Assembly: GCF_027706745.1 (NCBI RefSeq)
Contig: NZ_JAQFWP010000055.1
Location: forward strand, 1-47,800
DNA: 47,800 nucleotides
Direction: 5' to 3'
From: Nocardiopsis suaedae
Lineage (GTDB): Bacteria > Actinomycetota > Actinomycetes > Streptosporangiales > Streptosporangiaceae
In this document: piece by piece, positions 1 to 7,106 of the stretch
How the letters are laid out: each line of letters opens with the position of its first letter
How positions within the stretch are numbered: the stretch's first letter is position 1
Notes under the pieces: model-generated
What the model saw: the letters and a program-made list of their open reading frames with translations, nothing else
Database searches by the model: none
Told to the model about the DNA's origin: nothing
Program-made: the position numbers and the translations under genes

Positions 1-487
1 CCGCGACCCCGCACACGCCGTGCGGCCGACAGCGCTGCAGGTAGAGCCGCCGACCTTTGTCGTCGCCGCCCTTTCCTGACGCTCCGCCCACCCGCCGGAC
101 GGCCAAGGCCCGTCAGCGGGGTACCTGCCGAGCCGCACCGCCCACCCGGCCGGAGCCCGTCAGCGGGGTACCTGCCGAGCCGCCCGCCTACCCGGACCGC
201 GTGGGGCGCACCGACCTGCACCACCGCGCACCTTGGTAGGGGTGGGCCCACCAAGCAGCAGCGGCCACAAGCAACGGGCGGTGGGGTCACTCCCTGAGCC
301 CACGCCCCTCCACCGTCAATGCGTCCCAGGTGGCCGGAAATCCGATCACGGCGCAAGAACGGCGGCGGTGGCTTCCCGTACCCACCGCCGCCGTTCGTCC
401 CTTTCACCGGGTCCCGGCCGCCGTCCTCTCGGCCCGGACCCGGTGGCCCCCGCGGGGTTCCCCGGGCTCAGGCGGACTCAGGCTCGC
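1..487. other. Gene-free left edge with repeat fragments
   Basis: No convincing gene. The first 200 bases resemble the 219-bp tandem repeat at the right edge: both carry 'cacacgccg', a 'gccgacagc..ctgcag' stretch and the core GCCCGTCAGCGGGG. The core with its right flank occurs twice here, at 108-136 and 155-183, giving a 47-base local duplication. A strong hairpin at 358-395 lies near the right side, downstream of the minus-strand gene ending at 488. Short open frames in this stretch have no recognisable product and no ribosome-binding site. Confidence 0.6.
358..395 (-). terminator. Probable terminator hairpin
   Basis: A perfect 14-bp inverted repeat (AACGGCGGCGGTGG and its complement) encloses a 10-base loop. 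It lies 93 bases beyond the stop of the AhpD-like gene read on the minus strand. No clear U-tract follows, which is common for actinomycete hairpin terminators. Confidence 0.55.
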
Positions 488-952
488 TCAGGCCGGCATC
501 GGGGTTCCGGCCGGGATCTGCACCGTGGCGTTGACCCTGTTGAAGAAGTTGGTCAGCCCGATCATCAGCACCAGCGACCCGAGCTGCCGCTCGTCGTAGT
601 GCTTCGCGGCCGCGTTCCAGACCTCGTCGGGGACCGCCTGGCCGCTGTGGTCGGCCAGCCGCGTCGCCACCTCGGCCAGCTCCAGCGCCGCGCGCTCGGC
701 CTCGGTGAAGTACGGGGCCTCCGCCCACGCCGCCACCGTCGCCAGCCGCTCATCGGTCTCGCCCTGCTGCTTAAGCTGCTCGACCCCCATGTTCACGCAG
801 AAGCTGCACCCGTTGATCTGGCTGCCCCGCAGGTGCACCAGCTCCAGCGTCTTCCGGGGAACGCCGCCCTGGTGGATGACCTTCAGGATCGGCTGGATAG
901 CCTCGTACATGCCCGGCATGGCCTTCATGGGGTCGGCGAAGCGCATGTCCAT
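488..952 (-). CDS. Carboxymuconolactone decarboxylase / AhpD-like protein
   Basis: A 154-residue protein with the fold signature of the carboxymuconolactone decarboxylase / alkylhydroperoxidase D family (compare 'LELVHLRGSQINGCSFCVN', residues 36-54). The redox pair is Cys49-x-x-Cys52. The histidine usually found four residues after the second Cys (CxxCxxxH) is Gly56 here, so the proton-relay residue of classical AhpD appears missing. Start: ATG preceded by GAGGAGAA at good spacing. It is divergent from an ECF41 sigma factor gene, the standard genomic context of that family, and the intergenic region carries an ECF41-type promoter pointing at this gene. A peroxidase or redox role is inferred from the family; the substrate is unknown. 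Confidence 0.88.
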   Translation of the reverse strand: MDMRFADPMKAMPGMYEAIQPILKVIHQGGVPRKTLELVHLRGSQINGCSFCVNMGVEQLKQQGETDERLATVAAWAEAPYFTEAERAALELAEVATRLADHSGQAVPDEVWNAAAKHYDERQLGSLVLMIGLTNFFNRVNATVQIPAGTPMPA

Positions 953-1012
953 CTGTTCTCCTCATGGGGTGCCCCGCCGCGGAGGCGGGGTGTTTCCTCC
1001 GTCGCCCATGAA

Positions 1013-1039
1013 GACGGACGCCGACCGTGAGGTGTGACA
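1013..1039 (-). promoter_or_regulatory. ECF41-type promoter for the AhpD-like gene
   Basis: On the minus strand TGTCACA (1039-1033) is followed after exactly 16 bases by CGTC (1016-1013). This equals the -35/-10 pair I recall as described for ECF41 sigma factors. It lies about 60-85 bases upstream of the AhpD-like start and overlaps the start region of the divergent sigma gene. Spacing and sequence were read directly; use by the adjacent sigma factor is inferred. Confidence 0.75.
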
Positions 1040-1921
1040 GTGGACCACCAAGATCTTCTCGCGGAACGCTTCGAGCTGCACCGCACCCGGCTCAACTCCG
1101 TCGCCTACCGGATGCTGGGCTCCCTCTCCGAGGCCGAGGACGCGGTCCAGGAGGCGTGGCTGCGCCTCACCCGCACCGACGACGCGTCCATCGACGACCT
1201 GGCCGCGTGGCTCACCACCGTGGTCGGCCGCATCTGCCTCGACATGCTCCGCTCGCGCACCTCCCGCCGCGAGGACCCGCTCCTGCCCGAGCGCCTCCCC
1301 GACCCCGTCGTCACCGCCGAGCCCGTCGGCCCCGAGCAGCAGGCCGAGCTGGCCGACACGGTGGGCTACGCGATGCTGGTCGTCCTCCAGCAGCTCGCCC
1401 CCGCCGAGCGGCTGGCGTTCGTCCTGCACGACATGTTCGCCGTGCCGTTCGAGGAGATCGCCCCCGTGGTCGAGCGCTCCGTCGCGGCCACGCGCCAGCT
1501 CGCGAGCCGGGGGCGCCGCCGGGTGAAGGACTCCTCGGTGGAGCCCGACCCCGACCCGGTGGCGCAGCGCCGGGCGGTCGACGCGTTCCTCAGCGCCGCG
1601 CGCGGCGGCGACGCCGACGCCCTGCTGAGCATGCTCGCCCCGGACCTGGAGCTGCGCAACGACGACGGCGTGCACCCGCTGCGGGTCATCCGCGGCGCCG
1701 ACCGCGTCACCCGCCAGGCGATCGGGTTCCACCGTGCGTTCGGCCCGATCGAGGCGGTCCCGGTGCTGGTCAACGGCGCGGCGGGGATCCTGGACATGAC
1801 CGGTGGGAAGCCCAGGGCCCTGACCTCGTACACGATCAGCGGCGGCACGGTGCGCCACTTCGACATCATCTCCGACCCCGAACGCCTGGCGGCGCTGCTG
1901 CCCGCCGACCTCTCCGCCTGA
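1040..1921 (+). CDS. ECF41-family RNA polymerase sigma factor (SigJ-like)
   Basis: About 293 residues. The N-terminal part is a sigma-70 region 2 (FELHRTRLNSVAYRMLGSLS, then an acidic AEDAVQEAW helix). A linker with 'LPDPV' follows, then region 4 (QQLAPAERLAFVLHDMF to the recognition helix SVAATRQLASRGRRR). The last 120 residues form a SnoaL/NTF2-like domain with 'DMTGGKPRA', as expected for ECF41 factors, whose fused C-terminal domain modulates activity instead of an anti-sigma factor. Start: GTG at 1040 has GTGAGG seven bases upstream; an in-frame GTG at 1034 would sit almost on that site. It is divergent from its likely target, the AhpD-like gene. The signal sensed is unknown. Confidence 0.9.
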   Translation: MDHQDLLAERFELHRTRLNSVAYRMLGSLSEAEDAVQEAWLRLTRTDDASIDDLAAWLTTVVGRICLDMLRSRTSRREDPLLPERLPDPVVTAEPVGPEQQAELADTVGYAMLVVLQQLAPAERLAFVLHDMFAVPFEEIAPVVERSVAATRQLASRGRRRVKDSSVEPDPDPVAQRRAVDAFLSAARGGDADALLSMLAPDLELRNDDGVHPLRVIRGADRVTRQAIGFHRAFGPIEAVPVLVNGAAGILDMTGGKPRALTSYTISGGTVRHFDIISDPERLAALLPADLSA

Positions 1922-1937
1922 CCCCGGGACGGTCGGC

Positions 1938-1986
1938 GGCGCCCCGGCGCCCCGGCGCCCCGGTGCTCCGAAGCTCCGAAGCTCCG
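1938..1986. repeat. Short tandem octamer repeats
   Basis: GGCGCCCC is repeated three times (1938-1961), then GCTCCGAA twice plus a partial third copy (1965-1986). They lie in the gap between the sigma factor gene and the lyase gene. Function unknown; such tracts are prone to slippage. Confidence 0.8.
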
Positions 1987-2066
1987 CGAAAAGGAGTGGC
2001 CGACGGGGCCCAACAGGTGTAGTGATCAGGACGGTCCCCGTCCAGATCCACCGAGAGCGGAGCACG

Positions 2067-2966
2067 ATGACGAACTCTGATCGCCCGGCCGTGGAGGAGT
2101 TCCCGGTCGGCGCCCCCGGAGCGGGGCCGTACGGGATCACGCGCGGGCCGGGCGGCGCCCTGTGGGTGACGCTGGTCGGCTCCGCCGAGGTCGCGCGCCT
2201 GAGCCCCGACGGCGCCGTGGTCCTCCACCCCGCCGGGCCCGACGGTTGCCGCCCCACGGTCATCACCGAGGGCGCCGACGGGGCCCTGTGGTTCACCCGG
2301 TTCGGCGACCACCGCATCGGGCGCCTCACCGCGGACGGGGAGCTCACGGACCTCCCCGGTTCCACTCCGGACTGCGGCCCCTACGGCATCTGCACCGGTC
2401 CGGACGGCGCCGTCTGGTTCACCGAGATGAACACCGACCGGATCGGGCGCGCGGCCCCTGACGGCACGGTCACCCATGTCGGCCTGCCGGTGCAGGGCGG
2501 GTTCCCCTCCGCCATCACCGCCGGTCCCGACGGCGCCCTGTGGTTCACGCTCAACCAGGGCAATGCGATCGGACGGCTCTCCCTGGACGGGGAGGTGACG
2601 GTCCACCCGCTGCCCACCGACGACGCCGCCCCGGTCGGGATCGCCTCCGGCCCGGACGGGAACGTGTGGTTCGCCGAGATCGGCACCGGGGCCATCGGCC
2701 GGATCACCCCCGGCGGCGAGGTGGCGGAGTTCCCCTTGCCCGACCGGGCGTCCCGGCCGCACGCCATCGCCCCCTCCCCGGACGGGAGGTACTGGTTCAC
2801 CGAGTGGGGCGCGAACCGGCTCGGTTCCATCGACGGCGACGGGAAGGTCACCGAATACGACCTGCCGACGCCGGGTTCGGAGCCCCACGGCATCACCGTG
2901 GGCGAGGACGGGGCCGTGTGGACGGCCCTGGAGTCGGGGGCGGTGGCCCGGCTCCTCCGGCGTTGA
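2067..2966 (+). CDS. vgb: Virginiamycin B lyase (streptogramin B lyase) homologue
   Basis: A 299-residue seven-bladed beta-propeller with repeated 'GPDGxxWFTE' blades, the same length as staphylococcal Vgb, which linearises type B streptogramins by C-O lyase chemistry. Comparing with the Vgb sequence I remember, the active-site set is present: Tyr22 in 'GPYGIT' (Vgb Tyr18), His232 in 'RPHAI' (His228), His274 in 'EPHGIT' (His270) and Glu289 (Glu284). Start ATG 2067 has a purine-rich GAGAGCGGAG upstream and begins the conserved region; an earlier GTG at 2022 adds 15 unconserved residues. The gene stands alone. Its stop codon lies inside a palindromic repeat. Many actinomycete Vgb homologues are untested, so resistance is likely but not certain. 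Confidence 0.88.
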   Translation: MTNSDRPAVEEFPVGAPGAGPYGITRGPGGALWVTLVGSAEVARLSPDGAVVLHPAGPDGCRPTVITEGADGALWFTRFGDHRIGRLTADGELTDLPGSTPDCGPYGICTGPDGAVWFTEMNTDRIGRAAPDGTVTHVGLPVQGGFPSAITAGPDGALWFTLNQGNAIGRLSLDGEVTVHPLPTDDAAPVGIASGPDGNVWFAEIGTGAIGRITPGGEVAEFPLPDRASRPHAIAPSPDGRYWFTEWGANRLGSIDGDGKVTEYDLPTPGSEPHGITVGEDGAVWTALESGAVARLLRR

Positions 2967-3024
2967 TCTCGGGAGAAACGACCCTACCGGCGCGGATTCA
3001 GCGTCGCTTTTCCCGAGATCAACG
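2961..3024. repeat. 64-nt palindromic repeat, copy A
   Basis: A 64-base imperfect palindrome. The outer arms CGTTGATCTCGGG and its exact complement (13 bp) flank a partly complementary centre. It sits between two convergent genes; the TGA in the left arm ends the lyase gene and the TCA in the right arm ends the Lrp gene on the other strand. A second copy of the same length and about 84% identity lies at 21170-21233. A mobile or REP-like dispersed element that may also act as a bidirectional terminator. Confidence 0.85.
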
Positions 3025-3477
3025 GGGGAGTGCGTCCGTGGGCGGCCGCCCCTCCAGCGGGCTGGAGAACACCACGTTGGTCGTCACGGGCCCCAGGCTC
3101 GCGATGCGGCCGACGACCTCCTCAAGGTGGCGCATCGACCGGGTGCGCACCTTGAGGATGAAGCACTCCTCCCCCGTCACGTGGTGCGCCTCGGCGATCT
3201 CCGGCGTCTTGTCGATCAGCTCGTGGCAGGGCCGGTAGTTGTTGGTCGGGTACCGCAGGCGGACGAACGCCATCACTGGAAGCCCGACCCGCTCGGGGTC
3301 CACCACCGCCCGGTACCCGGAGACGACCCCGGACGCCTCCAGGCGCCGCACCCGCTCGGCGACGGCGCTCGGGGACATCGACACGGCCCGCGCGAGTTCG
3401 GCGTACCCGGCCCGCCCGTCGGCCTGGAGCGCCTCCAACAGGCGCAGATCGGTGGCGTCCAACGATTCAACGGTCAT
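3019..3477 (-). CDS. Lrp/AsnC-family transcriptional regulator
   Basis: 152 residues. An N-terminal AsnC winged helix-turn-helix (LDATDLRLLEALQADGRAGY, recognition region 'SPSAVAERVRRLEASGVV', about residues 6-53) is followed by a RAM effector-binding domain (about residues 66-145; 'VTGEECFILKVR' is typical). Such proteins bind DNA as dimers or octamers and respond to amino acids or related ligands. It is divergent from a rhodanese gene with a gap of about 95 bases, a classical arrangement of regulator and target. The effector cannot be read from the sequence. The last codons overlap the palindromic repeat. Confidence 0.93.
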   Translation of the reverse strand: MTVESLDATDLRLLEALQADGRAGYAELARAVSMSPSAVAERVRRLEASGVVSGYRAVVDPERVGLPVMAFVRLRYPTNNYRPCHELIDKTPEIAEAHHVTGEECFILKVRTRSMRHLEEVVGRIASLGPVTTNVVFSSPLEGRPPTDALPR

Positions 3478-3571
3478 GGGTCATGAATACCGCGCCTTTC
3501 ACGGCGGGTGCGCCCCAACACCGTGGAATGGACCTGGTCTGCGCAGGTCACAGAGCCATAGCGTATTCAGC

Positions 3572-4072
3572 ATGACGAACACCGCCGCCGCACCGGCCTC
3601 CGCACCGGCCACCGACAACCCCGTTCTGCGCACCTCCGCCGCCGACCCCGCCGTGGCCGAGGCCCATTTCGCCGCCCGCCTGTCCCTGTACACCGACCCG
3701 AGCGACGTGCACGCCGCGTTGGCGGCCGACGGCGACCCGGGCTTCACCGTGGTGGACGTGCGCAACCGGGAGGCCTGGGACCACGGGCACGTCCCCGGCG
3801 CGGTGCACATCCCCTACGCCCGGGCGGCCGGCCTCGCCCCCGGCCTCATCGACCGGGACACCCCGGTGGTCGTCTACTGCTGGAGCCCCGCGTGCGACGG
3901 GGGCGCCCGGGGCGCGCTCGCCTTCGCGCGGCTCGGCTACCGCGTCAAGGAGATGATCGGCGGCTTCGAGTACTGGGCCCGCGAGGGGTTCCCCGCCGAG
4001 ACCGCCGAGGGAACGGACCGGCGTGCGGCCGACCCGCTGGTCGCCCCCGCCGGGGTGTCATGCGCCTGCTGA
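3572..4072 (+). CDS. Rhodanese-like sulfurtransferase
   Basis: 166 residues with one rhodanese domain (about 43-140): 'FTVVDVRNREAWDHGHVPGAVHIP', then the active-site loop starting at Cys103 in 'VVYCWSPACDGG', then 'MIGGFEYWAREGFP'. The loop resembles the single-domain rhodaneses that often sit beside Lrp regulators in actinobacteria. ATG 3572 was chosen because the conserved part starts soon after it; longer upstream readings run into the divergent regulator. The C-terminus ends in Cys-Ala-Cys, which is unusual and could be redox active. It overlaps the convergent ArsR gene by 15 bases. It probably transfers sulfane sulfur; the acceptor is unknown. Confidence 0.9.
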   Translation: MTNTAAAPASAPATDNPVLRTSAADPAVAEAHFAARLSLYTDPSDVHAALAADGDPGFTVVDVRNREAWDHGHVPGAVHIPYARAAGLAPGLIDRDTPVVVYCWSPACDGGARGALAFARLGYRVKEMIGGFEYWAREGFPAETAEGTDRRAADPLVAPAGVSCAC

Positions 4073-4801
4073 CTCCAGGTCCTCGTCGGGCACGCCCAGC
4101 GTCCCGGCGAGGACGGCACGCCCTTCGGCCGTGACCCCCACGGCGCGCCCGCCCCCTGTACCCCCGAGGCGCACGAGCCACCCCGCCTCCAGCGCACGCG
4201 AGCACAGCGCCGCCCCGACCGCCCCGGCGACGTGCGGGCGCCGTTCGGTCCAGTCCAGGCACGACCGGACGAGGGGGCGCCGTGTCCGGGCGGGGATCTC
4301 CGCGCCGAGGGCGGCCAGGCCGGTGCGGCCCGACGCCGTCAGTGACGGGCCGTCTTCCCAGTCGATCCAGCCCTGCCCGGTCACGGCCTCGGTGACGGCC
4401 ACTCCCAGTGCTCCTGCGAGGTGGTCGTAGCAGGTGCGCCCGCGCGCGAGGGCGTTCGACCGGTGCACCGCCTTGAGCCCGCGCGGCGGCGCGGCCTTGG
4501 GCGCCGCCGCCGACATGGCCTCGATCAGCTCGGCGGTCTCGCGCGAGGCCAGCCGCAGGTACCGGTGTCGCCCCTGCCGCACTTCGACCAGCAGCCCGGC
4601 GCCGACCAGGGAGGTCAGGTGCTCGCTGGCGGTGGAGGGGGCGACGCCCGCGTGCCGGGCGAGTTCCCCCGCCGTCCAGGCCCGCCCGTCCAGGAGGGCC
4701 GTGCAGAAGGACGCCCTGGTCCGGTCCGCGAGGAGGGACGCCAGGGCGGCGAGGTCGGGCTCGGTGCCCTGCGAAGTGGTGGGGTGTGTCGTGGTGAGCA
4801 C
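4058..4801 (-). CDS. ArsR-type winged-helix transcriptional regulator
   Basis: About 247 residues. The N-terminal ArsR-like winged helix contains 'LADRTRASFCTALLDGRAWTAGELARHAGVAPSTASEHLTSLVGAGLLVEVRQGRHRYLRLA'-type sequence (about residues 17-80). The longer C-terminal part is typical of a large actinobacterial ArsR subgroup. GTG 4801 is preferred: upstream in-frame starts up to 4879 would put the 24-bp operator inside the gene. A TAGCGT -10-like box sits five bases before this GTG with no good ribosome-binding site, so the mRNA may be leaderless. It is divergent from the P450 and PEP-mutase-like genes, its probable targets. No clear metal-site cysteines are seen. Confidence 0.85.
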   Translation of the reverse strand: MLTTTHPTTSQGTEPDLAALASLLADRTRASFCTALLDGRAWTAGELARHAGVAPSTASEHLTSLVGAGLLVEVRQGRHRYLRLASRETAELIEAMSAAAPKAAPPRGLKAVHRSNALARGRTCYDHLAGALGVAVTEAVTGQGWIDWEDGPSLTASGRTGLAALGAEIPARTRRPLVRSCLDWTERRPHVAGAVGAALCSRALEAGWLVRLGGTGGGRAVGVTAEGRAVLAGTLGVPDEDLESAGA

Positions 4802-4820
4802 ACTCCACGCTAACCGGCGC

Positions 4821-4844
4821 ACGTTTCGGCGGCCGCCGAAACGT
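4821..4844. promoter_or_regulatory. 24-bp perfect palindrome, probable ArsR operator
   Basis: ACGTTTCGGCGG followed immediately by its exact reverse complement. It is centred between the two divergent starts (4801 minus, 4866 plus). It would overlap the -35 region of the plus-strand promoter, and it lies just upstream of the minus-strand -10 box, so one bound dimer could control both directions. Confidence 0.75.
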
Positions 4845-4852
4845 TCCGCGTC

Positions 4853-4858
4853 TACGGT
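4853..4858 (+). promoter_or_regulatory. -10 box of a leaderless promoter for the P450 gene
   Basis: TACGGT ends seven bases before the ATG at 4866, the spacing expected when transcription begins at the A of the start codon. There is no ribosome-binding site, which supports leaderless initiation. Confidence 0.55.
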
Positions 4859-4865
4859 CACCGCC

Positions 4866-5756
4866 ATGACGACCACCATCCGCGTCGAGCACTACGCCGG
4901 GGTCCGCGCGGTCCTGAGCGACTCCGGCTTCGTGGTGCCCGCTCCCCCGGAGCCCCCTGAGGGCACCGCCTCCGCCCCGTCGCTCGCCTGGCTGCGCGAG
5001 CGCGCCACCCGGTTCAGCACCGGGGACGGCCATCGGCGGCGCCGGGCGCTCGCCTCGGCACTCCTGTGCGGCCCGGCCCTGTCCGAGCTGCGGGAGGCCG
5101 CCGGGGCCCGCGCGCGCTCGGCCGAACCCGACCAGGCGCCCTACGTCCCCGTCGCCGTCCTCTCCGCCGCCATGGGGGTTCCCGAAGCCGGGGTCCCGGA
5201 AGCCGTGGCGGCGGTGCGGGACGTCGCCGCCGCGTACTTCCCGGGCACCGAGGAGGGACGGGAGGACCGGGCGGACGAGGGCGTGCGCACCCTGGTGCGG
5301 CTGCTTCCCGATGCCGCTCCTGAGGAGGCGGCCCAGCGGGTGTGCCTGCTCGTCCAGACGTGCGACGCGACGGCGGGGCTGATCCGTACGGCGCTCGACC
5401 GCGAGGGCGCCCCGAGCGGCGGGACGGGCGGGCACGACACGTGGGCCCTGCTGACGGAATCCCTGCGGCTGTCCCCTCCCGCCCCCGTCATGAAGCGGAC
5501 CGCCGTCGCCGACACGCATGTCGACGGCGTTCCGGTCCCTCAGGGCGCCCTGGTGGTGCTCGACCTCGCGGCCGCCAATCGCGACCCGGACGTCTATAGG
5601 GCACCGGACCGGTTCGCTCCCCAGCGCTTCTCCGGGGAGGACGGCGCCCCCGGCGAGCCGCCGCCTCTGTCCTTCGGGGCCGGTGAGCGGCCCTGCCCCG
5701 GTTCCGACCACGCACTCGCCATGGCGACGGGAGTCCTCCATGCACGGTCACGCTGA
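4866..5756 (+). CDS. Short cytochrome P450-like protein
   Basis: 296 residues against about 400 for a usual bacterial P450. Recognisable parts: I-helix-like 'TCDATAGLI' (165-173), the K-helix ExxR motif Glu198-Ser-Leu-Arg201, 'PDRFAPQRF' (247-255), and the haem loop FGAGERPCPG (270-279) with Cys277 as ligand. The N-terminal B to G region is strongly shortened, and only 19 residues follow the Cys, ending within the L helix where about 45 are normal. No continuation is visible in another frame, and the next gene begins before this one stops (17-base overlap). It is either a compact, functional P450 subfamily or a decaying one. It is probably co-transcribed with the PEP-mutase-like gene under ArsR control. 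Confidence 0.82.
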   Translation: MTTTIRVEHYAGVRAVLSDSGFVVPAPPEPPEGTASAPSLAWLRERATRFSTGDGHRRRRALASALLCGPALSELREAAGARARSAEPDQAPYVPVAVLSAAMGVPEAGVPEAVAAVRDVAAAYFPGTEEGREDRADEGVRTLVRLLPDAAPEEAAQRVCLLVQTCDATAGLIRTALDREGAPSGGTGGHDTWALLTESLRLSPPAPVMKRTAVADTHVDGVPVPQGALVVLDLAAANRDPDVYRAPDRFAPQRFSGEDGAPGEPPPLSFGAGERPCPGSDHALAMATGVLHARSR

Positions 5757-6549
5757 CACCTTCCGGTCCCTGCACAGGCCCGGGGAGCCGTTCGTCCTCC
5801 CGAACGCCTGGGACCACGCCTCGGCCGCGGCGCTCGCGCGCGCGGGCTTTCCGGCGATCGGGACGACCAGCCTGGGCGTCGCCTCCGCCGCGGGGAAGCC
5901 GGACGCGGCCGGGGACACCAGGGACGAGACCCTCGCCCTCGCCCGGGGGCTGGCGCGCCTCGACGTGCCGGTGACGGTGGACATCGAGTCCGGATTCGGC
6001 GGGCGGCCGGACGAGGTCGGCGCCCTGGCGGCGGAACTGGCGTCCTTCGGGATCGCGGGGGTCAACCTGGAGGACGGGCGCGGCGGCGCCCTGGCCGGGA
6101 TCGAGGAGCAGTGCGCACTCCTGCGGGCCGTGAAGGACGCCGCTCCCTCGCTCTTCCTCAACGCCCGGACCGACACCTGGTGGCTGTCCGAGCCGCCGGG
6201 GGAGCAGGAGCGTGTCGACGCGGCCTTCGAGCGCGCCCGCGCGTACCGTGACGCCGGTGCCGACGGCATCTTCGTTCCGGGGCTGACCGACGAGGCGACC
6301 ATCGCGCGGCTGGCGCGCGCCGTCCCGCTGCCGCTGAACGTGCTCGCCCCGCGCGACCCGAGCGCTCTGGGCGGGCTGGCCCGGGCGGGCGCGGCCCGGG
6401 TGAGCACCGGTTCGCTGCTGTTCCGCGCGGCCGTCCACAGTGCTGTGGAAACCGCACGGGCCGCCGCCTCGGGGAAGGGCGCCCACCCGCAGGCCCCCGG
6501 CTATTCGGAGGTCGGCTCCCTCGCGGACGCCTTTCTCAGAGGGCTCTAA
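5740..6549 (+). CDS. Isocitrate lyase / PEP mutase family protein
   Basis: 269 residues with the TIM-barrel pattern of the isocitrate lyase/phosphonomutase family: 'FVLPNAWDHASAAALARAGFPAIGTTSLGVA' at the N-terminus, the metal-site 'VDIESGFG' (Asp81, Glu83) and 'GVNLEDG' (Glu111). 'LFLNARTDTWW' and 'GADGIFVPGL' follow. It lacks the KKCGH loop of true isocitrate lyase, so it belongs to the broad PEP-mutase-like branch that cleaves or forms C-C or P-C bonds near a carboxylate; the substrate is unknown. The start ATG lies inside the end of the P450 gene, indicating translational coupling. Confidence 0.88.
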   Translation: MHGHADTFRSLHRPGEPFVLPNAWDHASAAALARAGFPAIGTTSLGVASAAGKPDAAGDTRDETLALARGLARLDVPVTVDIESGFGGRPDEVGALAAELASFGIAGVNLEDGRGGALAGIEEQCALLRAVKDAAPSLFLNARTDTWWLSEPPGEQERVDAAFERARAYRDAGADGIFVPGLTDEATIARLARAVPLPLNVLAPRDPSALGGLARAGAARVSTGSLLFRAAVHSAVETARAAASGKGAHPQAPGYSEVGSLADAFLRGL

Positions 6550-6702
6550 GGCCCCGCCCCCTAGGTTCTCAGGCGCATGACCGGGGAGGGAGAAAAAGGA
6601 GTCGTGGCCCCTTCTTCCCCTCCGACTCCGGCCGCTCCCCGGCCTCTCCCTCCCCTGATCCCCGATCCCCCGGGTCTCCCCCACAGACAGAGAAGGGACC
6701 GC

Positions 6703-7011
6703 GTGAAGAACCTCAAGAGCAAGGTGATCAGCACCGCCTCCGCCGCCGCACTGACGCTCGGCGCCTTCGGCACCATGGGGGCCGCGGCCCCCGCCGCCGA
6801 CGCCGGGATCCTGTGCTCGGCGATCAGCAACGGCGGCCTGGGCGCCTACTCGGCCTGCAAGTCCTGGTCCGGGAACGACGCCACGCAGGTGCGCGTGGTC
6901 GCCGACTGCGGGTCGGTCAACCGCTACGGCCGGTGGGTCAACGGGAAGACCGACCGCAGCCACATCTCGTGCGCGGTCCGGATCGACCGCGCGTGGGTGC
7001 AGATCCGCTGA
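6703..7011 (+). CDS. Small secreted protein with four cysteines
   Basis: 102 residues from GTG 6703, preceded by AGAAGGGA. The N-terminus 'VKNLKSKVIS' and the following alanine-rich stretch form a Sec signal peptide with a likely cut after ADA33. The mature part (about 69 residues) has four Cys (38, 52, 69, 90), suitable for two disulfides, and ends 'RAWVQIR'. I do not recognise a family. It has its own upstream spacer and is followed by a hairpin at 7050-7086, so it looks like a single-gene unit. Confidence 0.75.
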   Translation: MKNLKSKVISTASAAALTLGAFGTMGAAAPAADAGILCSAISNGGLGAYSACKSWSGNDATQVRVVADCGSVNRYGRWVNGKTDRSHISCAVRIDRAWVQIR

Positions 7012-7049
7012 CCCGGGCCCGGCCGGCTGGCCCCCGTCCGGGCGGGGGC

Positions 7050-7086
7050 GCGAGGAGGAAGCCGAAAAGAAGGCGCTCCTCCTCGC
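7050..7086 (+). terminator. Probable terminator hairpin
   Basis: A perfect 10-bp inverted repeat, GCGAGGAGGA and its complement, with a 17-base loop, 39 bases past the stop of the small secreted protein. No U-tract. Confidence 0.5.
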
Positions 7087-7106
7087 ATCCGCCGCCCGAC
7101 CACCCG

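Noticed and set aside
962-2365. Long minus-strand frame over the sigma factor and lyase genes
   Set aside because: Shadow of two well-supported plus-strand genes, with no recognisable domain.
2961-3024. Lrp operator
   Set aside because: It lies at the 3' ends of two genes, not at a promoter, and a second copy lies far from any Lrp gene.
5740-5800. Frameshift that would restore a normal P450 C-terminus
   Set aside because: No other frame continues the L-helix and following strands; the downstream bases encode the next enzyme with full family conservation.
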